Positions 34,217 through 45,632 are shown, numbered from the stretch's first letter. The stretch is DNA of 64,000 bases from Fragum whitleyi (GCA_948146395.1 OX411548.1:34542912-34606911), one strand, 5' to 3'. The notes: generated by a model from the letters alone, not told the origin. Numbers and translations are program-made.

Positions 34217-34318
34217 ATCTGAGCATTTGCAGGGAAATGTTTCACAAACTGCGCATAGTGTATCTAATATCTTAAACTTATTTTGTAGCGAGATAAATGT
34301 GTGTCCGTCCGTACTTTC

Positions 34319-36214
34319 CTAGCGAGAAATTATTCTTTTACATTCGTTAGTAAAATGATTCTGCATGCCGCATTTCATACAGCGGCGGTTGATCCGGTTT
34401 ACTCTCCGTCTAGAATTGTCGTAATCACAATCTTCTACTCTATGGCCCTCTTGTCCGCATTTAAAGCAATGTAACTGTCTATAATAGCTGTCCGTTACAG
34501 TGTTACGCTTAAGGATTGGTATGAACTCGTTGTATGTTTTCAACAACACAGCAGTCCCCTTATCTGATAGATGAATTCTGTCTTTCCAGTAATAAAACGA
34601 GTTTACTTCCAGCCGTTCACTGACTGGAATACATACTGCCCCATTGTCGCGACACAAAAAGTTGATGTAGTATTCATTTCGACAACGTCAGCATCTCTCC
34701 TAGGCGTGATTTCCGCTATATGAATTTCAGTTTCAGGCGATTCGGCTCTTATGTAATTGATGAGATTTATAAAATCGTGTTCTACAGCTTCTTCATTTCT
34801 ACCTTCAGCAATATCATTTCCGCCTGCCTGTACAATAATCGACCTATACCTTGAAATGTCCAACTGCTCTAGTTTCCTTTTTTTGTTGAATTTTGGCTCC
34901 TCGGTTCGTGATGACGTCCTCATTTTTGCCCAAACCTCTCTTATTTACCCGTTGAAGAATAGAGCTTCCTATCAGTAATACATTCTCTCTTTTTGTTGTG
35001 GATTTGTATTGATTAACAAATGGCCTCTTCGGACTAGTTTGGCTCGAGTTGATAGAATCATGTATCGTTTTATTTTCCGCTATTACTCTCCGCTTTTCTG
35101 AAACTGTTTCGCAAGTTGGATTCGAGTGAGGACTTTTGCTGCTTTTCATGTCTTTTGATGATTTTGTCTGTCCAAATTTGTCCGTGATCGACTGTAACTT
35201 TTTGTTAATTGTAGATGATACATTTGACAGTTCGTGTTTCAAGTTGGCAGTTGTATCATTCACTTCCTCAATCCTCGATTCAACAGCATTTGACCGGATT
35301 TTGTATAAATTCTTAATAGATTGAATTTCATCCTTGATTCCATCAAACGCCTGAGAGGTAGAATGGACATGCGTTAAGAGAATATCTTTTACTTCCAAAA
35401 CTTCCTTAAATAAGTCCTCCAAACTTGGATTTAATAAACGACCATTCGAATCACAATGGTTGGGCCTGGCAGCGTTAATATTTACTCCGTGAGTGGATCT
35501 TAAAGGGCTCAAGAGAATAGGTTCGTCTTCAATTTTATTTTCATCCTGTTGAATTTCAGAAATTTCTGAAATGCTGGGCAGTTTAGTACTTTGATTTGAA
35601 TCAGATGATGGCTTACAGTCTTCAGATTCAGTACCCGCATTTGTATGGAAATTGCGACACTGGGTTAGAATTGCCTTGATTTGCCGATTGACCTCATCAA
35701 CAGTTGTATTTGACGTAATCATACATTTTTTCACGCACTCTATAACTTCCGCAAAGTGTGTTTGAACAAATAACGATGAATTTTTCCCATTGACCAGGCA
35801 TGAGCTGCGAGTATGGTACATATTCACAGTATATAAATGGCCGTTGGTTCCATAGAGCTTGTAAATGTACTCGGTAAAATTTCCCTTTCTATCACTCACG
35901 GGAATTCTAATACATCTGAATGTTGTGTCAAGAGATGAGAAAAACTTATCCAATTCACATCTAAACAGTTCATAAAAGCCAGTGTTGAATACAAATTTAA
36001 CGCCCCCTCCTGTTTGTTCAATACAAACTGGAACTCTATCAGTGGCCTTTAGTTTCTTTGACAGTGACCTTTGTTTGTTTAGCTCATATTGTCTTTTTTC
36101 AATGTTAGATTCTGCCGCTTTGAAACGATCAACGATCTGCAACTGTCTTTTAAGTTTCCGGTTCATTTTGCATGTTTTGATTAATGTCAAACGTCTTTGA
36201 AAAACCTCATACAC
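34319..36214 (-). pseudogene. LINE ORF1: esterase-like, zinc-knuckle protein, two frame breaks
   Basis: The first frame (34844-36214, 456 codons) has a basic, helical N-terminus, a conserved-looking globular segment around residues 50-160 (VNMYHTRSSCLVNG), an acidic middle, and a likely coiled coil near 290-350. It ends at the first esterase block, VLLIGSSILQRV (412 onward). The frame then shifts in an A7 run near 34880, and the next frame has QAGGND (SGNH block III). A second break near 34675 leads to a frame with WKDRIHLSDKGT (the Asp-x-x-His of block V) and two CCHC knuckles, CFKCGQEGHRVEDC and CMKCGMQNHFTNEC. ORF1 with an esterase domain is known from CR1-group LINEs. The role is presumed RNA binding and particle assembly; both breaks look like simple decay. 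Confidence 0.85.
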
Positions 36215-36716
36215 AATTTTTCTATCCTAGACTACTAAAAGGTCGTTGATTTCAAACGACGTTACAATAAATTTGACGCCATGATTGTTTACGCTGACGT
36301 CATCCTTACGTGCGTTATAACGCCATTTTTACAACGGCGATATTTTCCATCAATTATGCATTCAAATTTATCAATAAGAGATGGCTGATTGTCCGATTTG
36401 TCGATGATCATCTCATTTATTGCTTTCACCAGAAAAATCCATCACTTACTTGATTTCCTGAGTCCAGCGATAATCCATCCAAGAATTTCACTTCAAGATC
36501 CTAACACGTTAAATCAATATTTCTAAATATCACAAAAAATATAAATGATTCCGTAATGAATTATACACCAAAAAACGTAGATTTCCAAATGAAACTTGTA
36601 CACCAACTTCGAACTTGGTACAACTTTAATTGTAATTTAGCGATCGAAAAAACACTTCTTGAATTTAACTTTTATTTTTTTCCGTTGTTTATACGTCGAC
36701 GTCACTTCCGGAATCC
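36215..36716 (-). other. LINE 5' region
   Basis: This is non-coding sequence between the insertion point and the ORF1 start. It contains several CG-bearing words (GACGTCA, TACGTCGACGTC) that are rare in the flanks, which might belong to an internal promoter. No specific site is proven. Confidence 0.45.
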
Positions 36717-36903
36717 AATGATTTAATTCCCTTTGAAAAAGCCACTGTAAAGAAGAGTCTGGCGGCCAGACTAGATACCCAGGGTCGGTGACAGGAAATA
36801 TAAAAAAAATAAGATTGAGTAGACATTATTTACGAAGTTTTGGTCGCTTACAGATGATAATATATTGTGAACCTGATAGAAGGTCGCCATAGTTGGTATA
36901 ATC

Positions 36904-37252
36904 CATAATAAATGCCCTGACAGGGCGGGGCCTAAGTAACGGGTCATTGCATTTAAGGTTAAGGTAAATCAGCTTTTATTTTGAGCAACTTACTTCTACA
37001 GAGTCGACATAAATAGCTCGAATCCTTTAATCATAAATTGGTAACCAAATCCTCGTAACTTCAGCTTAATCAAGCTGAAGTTACGAGGCTTTGGTAACCA
37101 AACGATGAAATGCGTTCACTCTCTCAAAGCACGTGGATCCCTTGGTTAAATTACAGTTATTTGTATGCATTAACAATAAAGAACCCGAAGTTTTGAAAAG
37201 TAAACTCGCCAAATTTCGTCACGGCTAGGCCCCGCCCTGCCAGTTCATTAAT
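36904..37252. mobile_element. GC-ended foldback MITE, unit II only
   Basis: The left end TGCCCTGACAGGGCGGGGCCTA and the right end TAGGCCCCGCCCTGCCAGTTCA are inverted, and the centre is a perfect hairpin (37040-37099). In unit I the site reads straight through AGTTGGTAACATCG, so this is a later insertion into the older MITE of unit II. Non-coding. Confidence 0.7.
37040..37099. repeat. Hairpin GGTAACCAAATCCTCGTAAC..
   Basis: The arms GGTAACCAAATCCTCGTAAC/TTCAGCTT and their complement around AATC have one or two mismatches. The TAACT(T/A)CAGCTT core is shared with hairpins at 17906, 46935 and 59378. Confidence 0.8.
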
Positions 37253-38016
37253 AACGCAGAATTACATCGTGAAATTGACATTTATCTCGATCAAAACCAT
37301 TCCGAATCACTCGCTTAGCGCTCCATTCATTTACCTACTTATTTCAAAAGTCAATATCCCCACCATTCCAAATTGCTCCGAAATCGTTAAAATTTATTTC
37401 AAAATCGTTTTACACGAACACCATATTATTCAAATCGACGAAATCATTCAACGATTTTATTGGCTGGTATTTATTTTAAAGCGTATGATTGGTCTGCTAA
37501 GACACAAACAGAAACTTAGGTATATTTAACTGAAAGAGGTAAAAACTATATCGCTTATTTCGCCGATTTTTAACAAAAATTAGCCATATAGAGAATAACA
37601 TGTTAGTGTCTAAAATAACAATGTTATCTGGTCTAGGTTGGGAGAATTTATCATGACGAGGCTTTGTCGAGTCATGATAATTTTTCACAGCCGAGACCTG
37701 ATAGCATTGATATTTTAAGACACTTACATGTTATTCGATTTATCATGCAATCATTTTTCAGCACCAAATCATAGTAAACCCTTAAAAATCAAAGAAATTC
37801 ATGTGAATTTTGATGCAAATTGTTTCTAAAAATAGACTGCCTGATAACATGTCATGTTATCAGATAGGCGATAGCAGGTCAATACAGGCTTCATTGCATG
37901 ATAAATTGTATTACCTTCCTTGGATTATAATAAAAACTCACTCATTACAATTATTCAGTTTCATTCCAAATTCACACAAAATTATTCACACTGTTGATGT
38001 CACGATATTGCGAACT
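37253..38016. mobile_element. Foldback MITE of the ACATCGTGAAATT family (unit II)
   Basis: It continues the element paralogous to 18131-18984: ACATCGTGAAATTGACATT at the left (split from its tip by the GC-ended MITE) and TGTCACGATATTGCGAACT at the right. It keeps the long GAGGCTTTGTCGAG-loop palindrome at 37591-37745 and the GCCTGATAACATGTCATG hairpin. Confidence 0.6.
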
Positions 38017-38150
38017 ATTAACTCATGGAACCTTGTCACGGCAAGTGAATGCGCGAATATGCGAAACAGATTCATCCGTATTTTGGACAAGGTTTTAGAT
38101 TCATACCTCAATTAATTCATAAAATGGCATACTAGATTCTTAATTTGGTA

Positions 38151-38492
38151 ATTAGTCCTCTACCGGCGAAAGTCGAAGGGGACGTTAGGTTAGCGCTCCG
38201 TCCGTCTGTCCGTCGGTCAGTCCGTCCGTCCGTCTGTCAGTCCGGATATCAGTTTTCCGGACTTTTTTCTTAACCCTGGAAGATATTGAGCTGATTTTTT
38301 GTATGTGAGTCCGCATCAATGAGTTATAGAACAAGTTCGAGTTTGGTTCCGATCCATTGATTTTTGTGGAAGATACGGATGCTGAACTTAGAAATTACCA
38401 GGAATTTTCAGTTTTGGTTCTGGTCCATTTATATATGAATATATATAAAACCGGTAGGGGACTTGGTATTGCCATGCAATACGTCAGAATGC
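38151..38492. mobile_element. CTCTACCGG element, unit II only
   Basis: It starts GTCCTCTACCGGCGAAAGTC and includes a CCGTCCGTCTGTCCGTCGG stretch and AACCCTGGAAGATATTGAGC. Units I and III read AATTATATTCTG or AATTACATTCTG without it, so both borders are exact to within a few bases, with TTA or TA possibly duplicated. Non-coding. The CGTCCGTCCGTC linker is a feature I recall from several bivalve repeats. Confidence 0.7.
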
Positions 38493-38616
38493 TCGTTATA
38501 TTCTGATTCCATTTTTTGTCTTTTTGTTATCTGATTGGCTGTAAAAAAGTTTCATTACTCAATGAAAACAATTTGGAGTACACAGCTATTTCAAAGACTC
38601 TCGCAAAAATTAGTCC

Positions 38617-38624
38617 CCCCTCCC

Positions 38625-38676
<52 letters not shown>
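38617..38676. repeat. Poly-C / poly-A tract (unit II)
   Basis: About 28 C followed by about 30 A, the equivalent of 19229-19285. It yields artificial Pro/Lys frames. Confidence 0.9.
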
Positions 38677-38678
<2 letters not shown>

Positions 38679-39110
38679 AGAAGAGGAAAAAGTTGTCTCA
38701 ATTTAGAGAAAATTTTAATTGTTTATTCAGAATAAAATTATAACATATGAAGATAATATTAGTTCAATTCATAGAGGTACGAGCTAGGTTGTAAGCTTCA
38801 TACGTCCATCATCAATTCAACAAATATCCTCTTCATCTCTTAAATATTGAATTTGGTTCCTTCGGCCAGGCATCCATAAAAAATTGCGTACTAGACTTTT
38901 TATTCATTTGTATAAAGTACTTAGTACTACAACAGTCTACAAAGTCAATATTTTCAAAGTTTGAGTTAGACAATTTAATATAATTAATCACGAGACATTA
39001 AACCAGAAAAAGGATACAACGTAGTGAAAGGGGAAACTACCTGTGACAACCAATTTCTTCGTTTACCACTTTGTTTTCTAACGAAAAATACGTTACAAGC
39101 CCAGGGCCAA

Positions 39111-39181
39111 GGTTAGCTCTATAGGTAAGTCGTTTGGCTCTATACCATGAGATCATGTGATTTCGATCCCCGGCTCGGACA
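39111..39181 (+). mobile_element. tRNA-like SINE head (unit II)
   Basis: It has the same GGTTAGCTCTATAGG and GATTTCGATCCCC boxes as the unit I copy. Confidence 0.5.
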
Positions 39182-39293
39182 ACTTTTATCAAACTAGCAA
39201 AGTTACTTGTGGCAGTCGGCTTTTGTCTCAAACCACTGGGCGAACGATAAGTAGTACATGTACGCATGCGTGGGTACATATTGCTCTGCGGTA

Positions 39294-39409
39294 AGGATGA
39301 AAAAAACCCGATGCAAACTGTTTGCAAATTATACCCCGATTTGCAAGCAAGTGCACATGCAAAGCGAGGTATAATTTGCAAACACTTCGCACATTTTTTT
39401 CGTCACCCT
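39294..39409. repeat. Palindrome with TTTGCA core (unit II)
   Basis: Arms as in 19931-20041: GCAAACTGTTTGCAAATTA.. against TAATTTGCAAACACTTCGC. Here the central TTTGCACG has become TTTGCAAG/CATGCAAAG. Confidence 0.75.
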
Positions 39410-39450
39410 GAAAGTAGGGCTTGTATCTGTGCTTGTACTGAGAAACAACA

Positions 39451-39744
39451 GGGGCCCGTTCTATTAAACGTCTTACGAAAAAATTAATCGTACCTGCTGT
39501 TTTCATTCGTTGATAGATAAATGTCTTACGAAAAAATTAATCGTAAGTCAAAATCGAAAATCGTACCTGGTGATTTCATTCGTTGTTAGATTCTGCCTTG
39601 CAATATCTCGTTGGAATTGTCTTTAGAAGACGATTCCAACGAGATATTGCACGCAGAATTCTATATTTAGTAACTACTGTAGAAGCAACTTTAATTTTTG
39701 ACTTACGCTAAAGTGATCGTTAGGTGTTTAGTAAAACATGCCCC
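39451..39744. mobile_element. MITE with GGGGCCC..TATTAAACG ends (unit II)
   Basis: Paralogue of 20084-20315, lengthened by an internal direct duplication of about 60 bp (GTCTTACGAAAAAATTAATCG occurs twice, near 39469 and 39524). Confidence 0.65.
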
Positions 39745-39784
39745 AGCGGGAATTTCATTTACGGTACACCAGCCACCGTCATAT

Positions 39785-40388
39785 ATCTCGAATAATGTTG
39801 AAACGGGTATTAAACCATTTTCAAGTTTTCTAACAGGGTTGCAGGTAAAACGATGAAAGTGTTCATTAAAATGTTTAATTTCTTAATACTTTTGACAAGG
39901 AAAAAACGTCGATGAACACATCAATATATCGAAGTAAACATATTTCGTGCAAAATGCACATGTCATAACATTCAAAATTCGACAATAATCACACGTTTTA
40001 CAGATTAAATTCCAAAATATACGCATTGTAATCAACTGAAAAATTGATTTTATTACGCAATGAAAACAATTCTATTACGCAGCTTTTTGGAAGCTTCCGC
40101 GGAAATGATTCCCAAGCTCTGTTATTGTTGTCGAGTTTTGTATTTTTGCTTAAATTTGTAAAAATCATATGAACAGAATTTTTTTTGATTCACGGAGGTA
40201 TGAAATGAAAACCCTGATCACAATCATGTGTGAATCAGCTTCGTACATTTAGACAGTGAAATAAGGTCTATCGTTTCATAACCCCATTAATTAAAAAATA
40301 TTCCATGCCCCCTTTAACAACCATTTCTAGACTATTAAGTTGAACTTGTTTCGTGCAATAGAATTTGTTTCTTATTTCTTATTGTCGG
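39785..40388. other. Non-genic sequence conserved between units II and III
   Basis: Matches 49150-49750 closely. No coding frame is conserved between the two copies. The region is absent from unit I because of its deletion. Confidence 0.5.
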
Positions 40389-40452
40389 TGAGCGACTGAA
40401 ACCTCATTTATACAGTTATTTAAGCTGTAATTACGAGGTTTTGGTCGCCCAA
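40389..40452. repeat. Hairpin GCGACTGAAACCTC.. (unit II)
   Basis: The arms GCGACTGAAACCTC and GAGGTTTTGGTCGC surround TACAGTTATTTAAGCTGTA. The equivalent in unit III is 49750-49813. A (TTATG)n run follows at 40466-40490. Confidence 0.6.
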
Positions 40453-40524
40453 TGACGTTGTGTTATGTTATGTTATGTTATGTAATGTTATTAATCGTAA
40501 ATCTAAGAATTTGAGTGATAAAAT

Positions 40525-40903
40525 AAAGTCGTGCGACCTCGTCTATACAGCGATCTTTTTCAGTAGGCGACTCTTTAAAATAAATCCTTCTTTAAATCAA
40601 AATTTGTTATAAATTAGATATTATTGGTAGAAATTATTGTCAATAAATCATGTGTTATTAAAACACACAAGAATCGCATCAATAAGACGATTCTATTGAG
40701 TTTTAACAACAAAAGATTATTGAGAAAATTCGAAATTAGCATTTACATGTATATTCAATTAAAAGAGAAATTCGCAAATAGCATATATATTCAATTAAAA
40801 TTATATTTCTCATATGCAAACAAAACGTTTACAACGCGACAGCTGTCTTTAACGTACGCCTTGGTGGTCCCTTACATGGTCGCTTGGTAAACTTTTCACT
40901 GCA
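40525..40903. mobile_element. MITE, GAGCGACC/TACAGT family, 3' of Dmrt (unit II)
   Basis: The right end reads GGTCGCTTGGTAAACTTTTCACTGCA. The interior matches 49873-50259 (TTTAAATCAAAA, CTATTGAGTTTTA). It lies about 24 bp beyond the Dmrt stop codon, so the Dmrt 3' untranslated region probably runs into it. Confidence 0.55.
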
Positions 40904-40926
40904 CATGTTGGTTGTTCTTCAATAAG

Positions 40927-42732
40927 TCACTTGTTTTCAACAAGTTCCGACGGACTCTGTTGTCGTAGATGAGAAAATGGGTATGATGAATACAAAACGG
41001 GTTTTGTCATTGGCAGACTGGCCTGGGGTACACTGGTTGGTGCCAGTCCGGTATATGATGGAATGCTGGTAGACATTGCTGGTATAAGAGGCGAATAAGC
41101 CATTTTCATAAGTCCGAACGAGGATAAACTTTGCAGGTTATATCGGACTGGATTATATTGGTTCTGTACTGAATGTCCAGCCGAAATGTTCGTTGGCGTA
41201 AATGCAGATTTGAATGAGCTGTCCATTGGTAGCGAAAAGTTACTAGAAGCCAATTGAGGCGGTTCTGAAGTATCACGTGATGTGTAAAGGACATGCTCAA
41301 TGGCTTGTACCACATTACCGCCACACCCTCTTAGAATCAAATGCAGAACATGTGGTTTGATATGAGGGAATATTTTCACTAACATGTCCAACGATTTACG
41401 TAATATGTCAGAAATGTCATTTTCGAAGTTTCTCGGTGGTAATGGGTAGAAGTCTGGGACTGGTGATCCAGATGAGGCTGTGCTGTGAGGGGAAAGCGAG
41501 CCCCGGCTGTCAGGGGTGTGAACCCTCTCTCGTAGCTCTAATCGAGTAGCGCTGGGTAAGGGCTCTTCTAGACGAAGGCGTTTGGTGACTGAAATGTAAA
41601 AAATACTCATTTTAAGAACGGCGACGATTCTCTGTTCCTTATGAACTTTATTTCATGAAACTATTAATTCTTGTAAATGTATCGAATAATTTGAATAATG
41701 TCATGAAAAATTTAAACCTTCACTATTGCCTTTTGAAGAAAAAAAATACATGTACTACAAAAAAGTTTAACAATTCTGAATGCCAACTGTTGCTCTTGAA
41801 TCCAATCACAACCTTTAAGTTTTCAATGAATCGTTTAAGATCAGTACCTTCTGATTACTTGTGTCTTAATGATAGAAATTGAAGAAATAGTTATACGTTC
41901 AAGCCAAAAAATGAGTAGTCGTCTAGTACAATTTTCAAAGAAATCATCTACAATGATTTGGCCATGATAGTTCATAATGCCAGCATGTAATATTTAAACA
42001 TTATTCATTGATGATTGAATATTTAATGATGAAGTAGACGTGTTATTTGATAGTATTTAAAGATTGTCGCATAACTCTTACTTAACAATATGATGTTTGA
42101 ATCTATAAGGATCGTCTCACTGAGACGATTCTAATGGGTTCTAACGTAACAAAAATTGAATGATAAACAGTTTTTGCTTAAGAATGACCCCTTTTTCAAA
42201 AAATTCGCTAACGGTAGAGGGTCTTTTTAGATGGTCGCTTAATAAAAGTGGTCGCTAAATAGAGGTGGTGGCTCGAGCAATATTTTCTTTACTAATAGCT
42301 GTTTAGGAATTACCTACCTGGTTGTTCATTGTCACTATCCTCATAACTACTAGTCGAACCCCCTCTAGGTCGTGCGTGGGTATAGTGTAGATCTAGATCG
42401 GGTTGCTGCCGCACAGCCTGGGTCTGAAAGACCTCGTCCCGTCCGTCCGTCTCTTCCTGGGCTTGTTGACGCCGTAACGCCACTTGTGCCGCCATCACAC
42501 GTTGACGTTCAGAGATCAAAGTACATTTAGCACAGTTACAGTCCCTCCATCGACAATATCGCTTATGTCCCTTGAGTGCCGACACAACGCCGTGATTTCT
42601 GCATCGTGCACACTTTGGTGTCCGAGGATAGCGATCCGAGCTTCTGATGTACATCGGACCCGGGATTGTGACTGCTGCGTGCATAGCAGTCTGATCTGGA
42701 ATATGGTGTTCCTCGTCTTGTGGATGAGTCAT
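40927..42732 (-). CDS. DMRTA2: DMRT4/5-type transcription factor, copy 1
   Basis: Two exons on the minus strand: exon 1 42732-42318 and exon 2 41588-40927 (stop TGA), with a 729-bp intron. The donor is CAG|GTAGGT and the acceptor TTTCAG|TC, and the split Val codon restores the frame, giving 358 residues. Residues 36-94 are a complete DM domain ([20 protein letters not shown] onward) with all zinc-binding Cys/His. Residues ~203-240 are a DMA domain ([24 protein letters not shown]). DM plus DMA defines the DMRT3/4/5 group, and the DM sequence is closest to DMRT4/5 (DMRTA). Such nuclear factors bind DNA through the minor groove; in animals they act in neural and gonadal development. The first ATG is used because the peptide is conserved in copy 2. 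Not resolved: A1 versus A2 orthology, and whether upstream untranslated exons exist. Confidence 0.93.
41589..42317 (-). other. Dmrt copy 1 intron with nested MITE
   Basis: GT/AG intron of 729 bp. Its 5' half (42085-42295) contains a MITE of the GAGCGACC family, seen as GGTCGCTAAATAGAGGTGG and GGCTCGAGCAATATT. The same MITE is in the copy 2 intron, so it entered before duplication. Confidence 0.75.
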
Positions 42733-42825
42733 AGTTTACAAATATCTCCTAATTTCAATCTACCGATTAAGCTAAGCGATTAGCGTGTCAAAATACTAAC
42801 TGAAGTCGTTCCAAAAACGAATGGG

Positions 42826-42833
42826 TTAATATA
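42826..42833 (-). promoter_or_regulatory. Candidate TATA box, Dmrt copy 1
   Basis: On the minus strand GGGTATATTAA lies about 95 bp upstream of the start codon. The same GGGTATATTA lies at the same distance from the copy 2 start. Start sites usually fall 25-30 bp downstream, which would leave a short 5' leader. This is inference from position and conservation only. Confidence 0.35.
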
Positions 42834-43412
42834 CCCATAAGAAAGTCAAACTCCTCCCACTGTTTGTAACTCGATCTCGTTTATTTACAACGTCTTCTGC
42901 ATGAGAAGTTAATAATATTGGTTAGATCCATAGTTTCTGATGAAAATAGTAACATTTCAAATGGTGCAGTTGTTTGTGTACATCAATATATTCATCATCT
43001 TGGATGCTATTTTGATAATAGATCACATTTTGCATCGAAATATTCTCATCTGCTAAGCACATAACTTTGGGGAAGCAAAAGGGTTATCAAGATGTGACAC
43101 GGTTATTTCTTAAGCCGTTCGATTGGCCAAACAGAAAAAAAAAACACGAGACCAATCATAATTCTTTCAGCTTGATTATTTTAAAATTTAACCTTTAACG
43201 AAAGGTTTTCCTATGCCATCTAGACCCATCAAATAAAACCATTGAGCCAGAAAATGCAATATTTCGTGCGAAAGAAACGGTTGCCATCTAGATGAAAACC
43301 ATTTAGTATCCTCATCATTTTTTTTAAATCCTTTTCTGTGTCGGCTTTTTGTCTTATAAAAGGAATTCTACTTTACAAAAAAAGCTCCATAAACCCATGA
43401 TATAGATTGTTT

Positions 43413-43687
43413 TAAAAATTAAATAAATTAATGCTAGGTAAAATGTCCTAAACAAACTGATATATGAATTTCTAAATGTATCAGCTAAGTAGGGATTAGC
43501 ACTGCTGAGCCCTTCAAGAGAAATATGAATAAAACAGACTTAAGCAAATTTAAGATATTGAAATAAGCAATATTGGTGGATTTGTTTCGGATTCTTTTAC
43601 ATTTATTTAATTTGGCGGACATTTTCGGTCGCAATTTGAAAGTATTCCTTTATCGAACTAAATAAATATGGCGTATTCGTATAAATA
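43413..43687. other. Non-genic junction sequence
   Basis: Similarity to unit III stops at the left edge and the dimeric array starts at the right edge. No gene. Confidence 0.4.
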
Positions 43688-45265
43688 TCTGGCTGCCATC
43701 TCGCTTTGAGAATTTCGGGAACATCAAATTAGCCCTAGATAATCAAGAAGAAAATTTTCCCTTTCAGTTTGAAAACGTTTATAAGAAGGTTAAACCAAAG
43801 ATACCGAATGTTAATATTAATACATGATTTTACCGCGGAGGGTCTTGTGAACAATTAATTTGATAAATCTTTTTCAGAACCCCCCCCCCCCCCCCCCGAA
43901 TTAAATTTATGTTTAAAATTCAGTATTTTTGGGATTTCAATTTCGACATTAATTGACAAAACGTTAGTTTAAACCCTTAATATAGGCGTGACTGGCCCTA
44001 AAATGAGATGCAATGTTTGCATAGGGATTCTAATGTAATTCAAGCATCTTCTTGGCTGCCATCTAGAAAATGCCCGTAAAGGCAGTCGGGAAACAAAATA
44101 TCGATTAAAAGATTTTAATTCTCACTCAGTGAGGTCGGCGAAACATTCCTTTGCACTTTGCACTTTGAAAGGGTTTTTAGGATTGTTCGTCTCCTCTTGT
44201 TTTATGTTCTGCAGCAAAAATGGGCCAATTTCATATTCAAGATTAGCTACCATCTACCAAACAGGATGTTTGATCTTCAAATAGAATTTAGTTTGGGTTT
44301 TTTTTCAGTTTTTATCTAGAACACCAAATAGATATGTTTTTGGCCCTTAAATATAAAAAAAGGTTGCTCGTATACAAGTTGTTCTAATTTATTTACTTGT
44401 ATTTGCATTGGCTGCCATGTAGACACCCCAAAAGGCTGTCGGGACCCAAAATATCAACTATAAACAACTTGATTCAACCTTTGGGATGTTGCATGAACAA
44501 TTTCATGGCACAATTAGAGGGGATTTTTGGCAAAGATACATGGTGACCCTTCATCTTTCATAGACTGAAACAGTAAATAGAAAATTTTTTATCTTAAATT
44601 GGCTGCCATCTCTCTTAAAGGATGTTTGGATATCAAAATTATCTTTAACGAATAGGTGTCGTACCAAGAATGCAAAATATACATGTTTTGGTCTTTAAAC
44701 ATGATTAAAAAACAAAGGGTGCCTATTAAAAGTCTCCTGGTTAATTTTTATTCTTAGTGGCTGCCATTTAGAAAAACGCCGAGAAAGGCAGTCAGGACCC
44801 AAAATATCGACTGTTGACAACTTTATTCGAACTCGGGAAGGTCAAATCAACAATATCATAGCACTTTGCAATATGATCTATGTTGTAGTACATGGTGAAC
44901 ACTTGTATCTCACTGCATTCATCGAAAAAAAAGCAAAAATCTCATCTAGAACTGGCTGCCATCTCCCATTTCGGAAGTTGGGATCTTTAAAATCATTTTA
45001 TGTAATTAAGGGTTTTATAAGAACGCAAAATATATATGTTTTAGACTCTCAAAAAATATTTAAAATGAACAAACTCCTCTATTGTGTACCAAGGGTAAAA
45101 TGAATTTATTCTTGGCTGCCATCCATAAAAACACTCGGAATGGCAGTCGGGACCCAAATGACCACCTGTTAACATCGTGACTCTCACTCAGGGAGGTCCT
45201 ATGAACATTTCCATACCACTCTCGGAGAGCCCTTAGGGGGGTGCACGGTGACCCCTTCTGGCCCA
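43688..45265. repeat. Dimeric satellite-like array, ~355-bp period
   Basis: TGGCTGCCATCT or variants occur near 43692, 44055, 44249, 44410, 44601, 44758, 44952 and 45113, with spacing alternating about 193 and 160 bp after the first. One half-unit carries AAAGGCAGTCGGGACCCAAAATATCGAC, the other TTAAAGGATGTTTGGATATCAAAAT, so the true period is a dimer of about 355 bp. Copies are diverged by tens of percent. A poly-C run sits at 43880-43898. No protein is encoded. The array abuts the start of unit III. Confidence 0.75.
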
Positions 45266-45323
45266 CGGACTAAAGAGTCTCGCGGCCAGACTAGATACCC
45301 AGGTTCGGTGACAGGAAATATAA

Positions 45324-45632
45324 ATCAAAGCGCTGAAAGCACTGGAGGTGGACGTTTCTGGTGACATCGTGGTGAAAATAAAACGAGACAAAGAAGAAAA
45401 ATGCATTATTTACAAATTACTCACGGGGAGCAACAGAGAGATGTGGACAATGTGCCCTTTTAAAATATGTACAGAAATAAATACTACTCAACTACTTCCA
45501 GCCGGGTGTAGATTGCTGGCTTGTATGCCTGTCAGCATTTGGGAGAAAAAAAAAATAAAGGAAAGACATAGAGATTGTCAAAAAATATATGGGGTTAATA
45601 GGCATAGCGCCCGTGCTTGGTTGAACGATTGA
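45324..45632 (+). CDS. Unrecognised ORF conserved in units I and III
   Basis: Unit III copy of the frame at 16072-16305. An extra A in the poly-A run after SIWEKKK keeps the frame open for about 25 further codons (ending RHSARAWLND). No start ATG lies near the beginning, and the family is not recognised. With nearly identical flanks, conservation of the ORF is not evidence of selection. Chance or an exon fragment are both possible. Confidence 0.2.
   Translation: MKALKALEVDVSGDIVVKIKRDKEEKCIIYKLLTGSNREMWTMCPFKICTEINTTQLLPAGCRLLACMPVSIWEKKKIKERHRDCQKIYGVNRHSARAWLND

Noticed and set aside
34870..34890. Programmed frameshift at the A7 run in LINE ORF1
   Set aside because: A slippery run is present, but a second unrelated break follows 200 bp later without one, and ORF1 of this group is normally one frame. 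Ordinary decay is simpler.
38516..38743. Proline/lysine-rich frames
   Set aside because: They come from the poly-C/poly-A tract, whose length is also uncertain.
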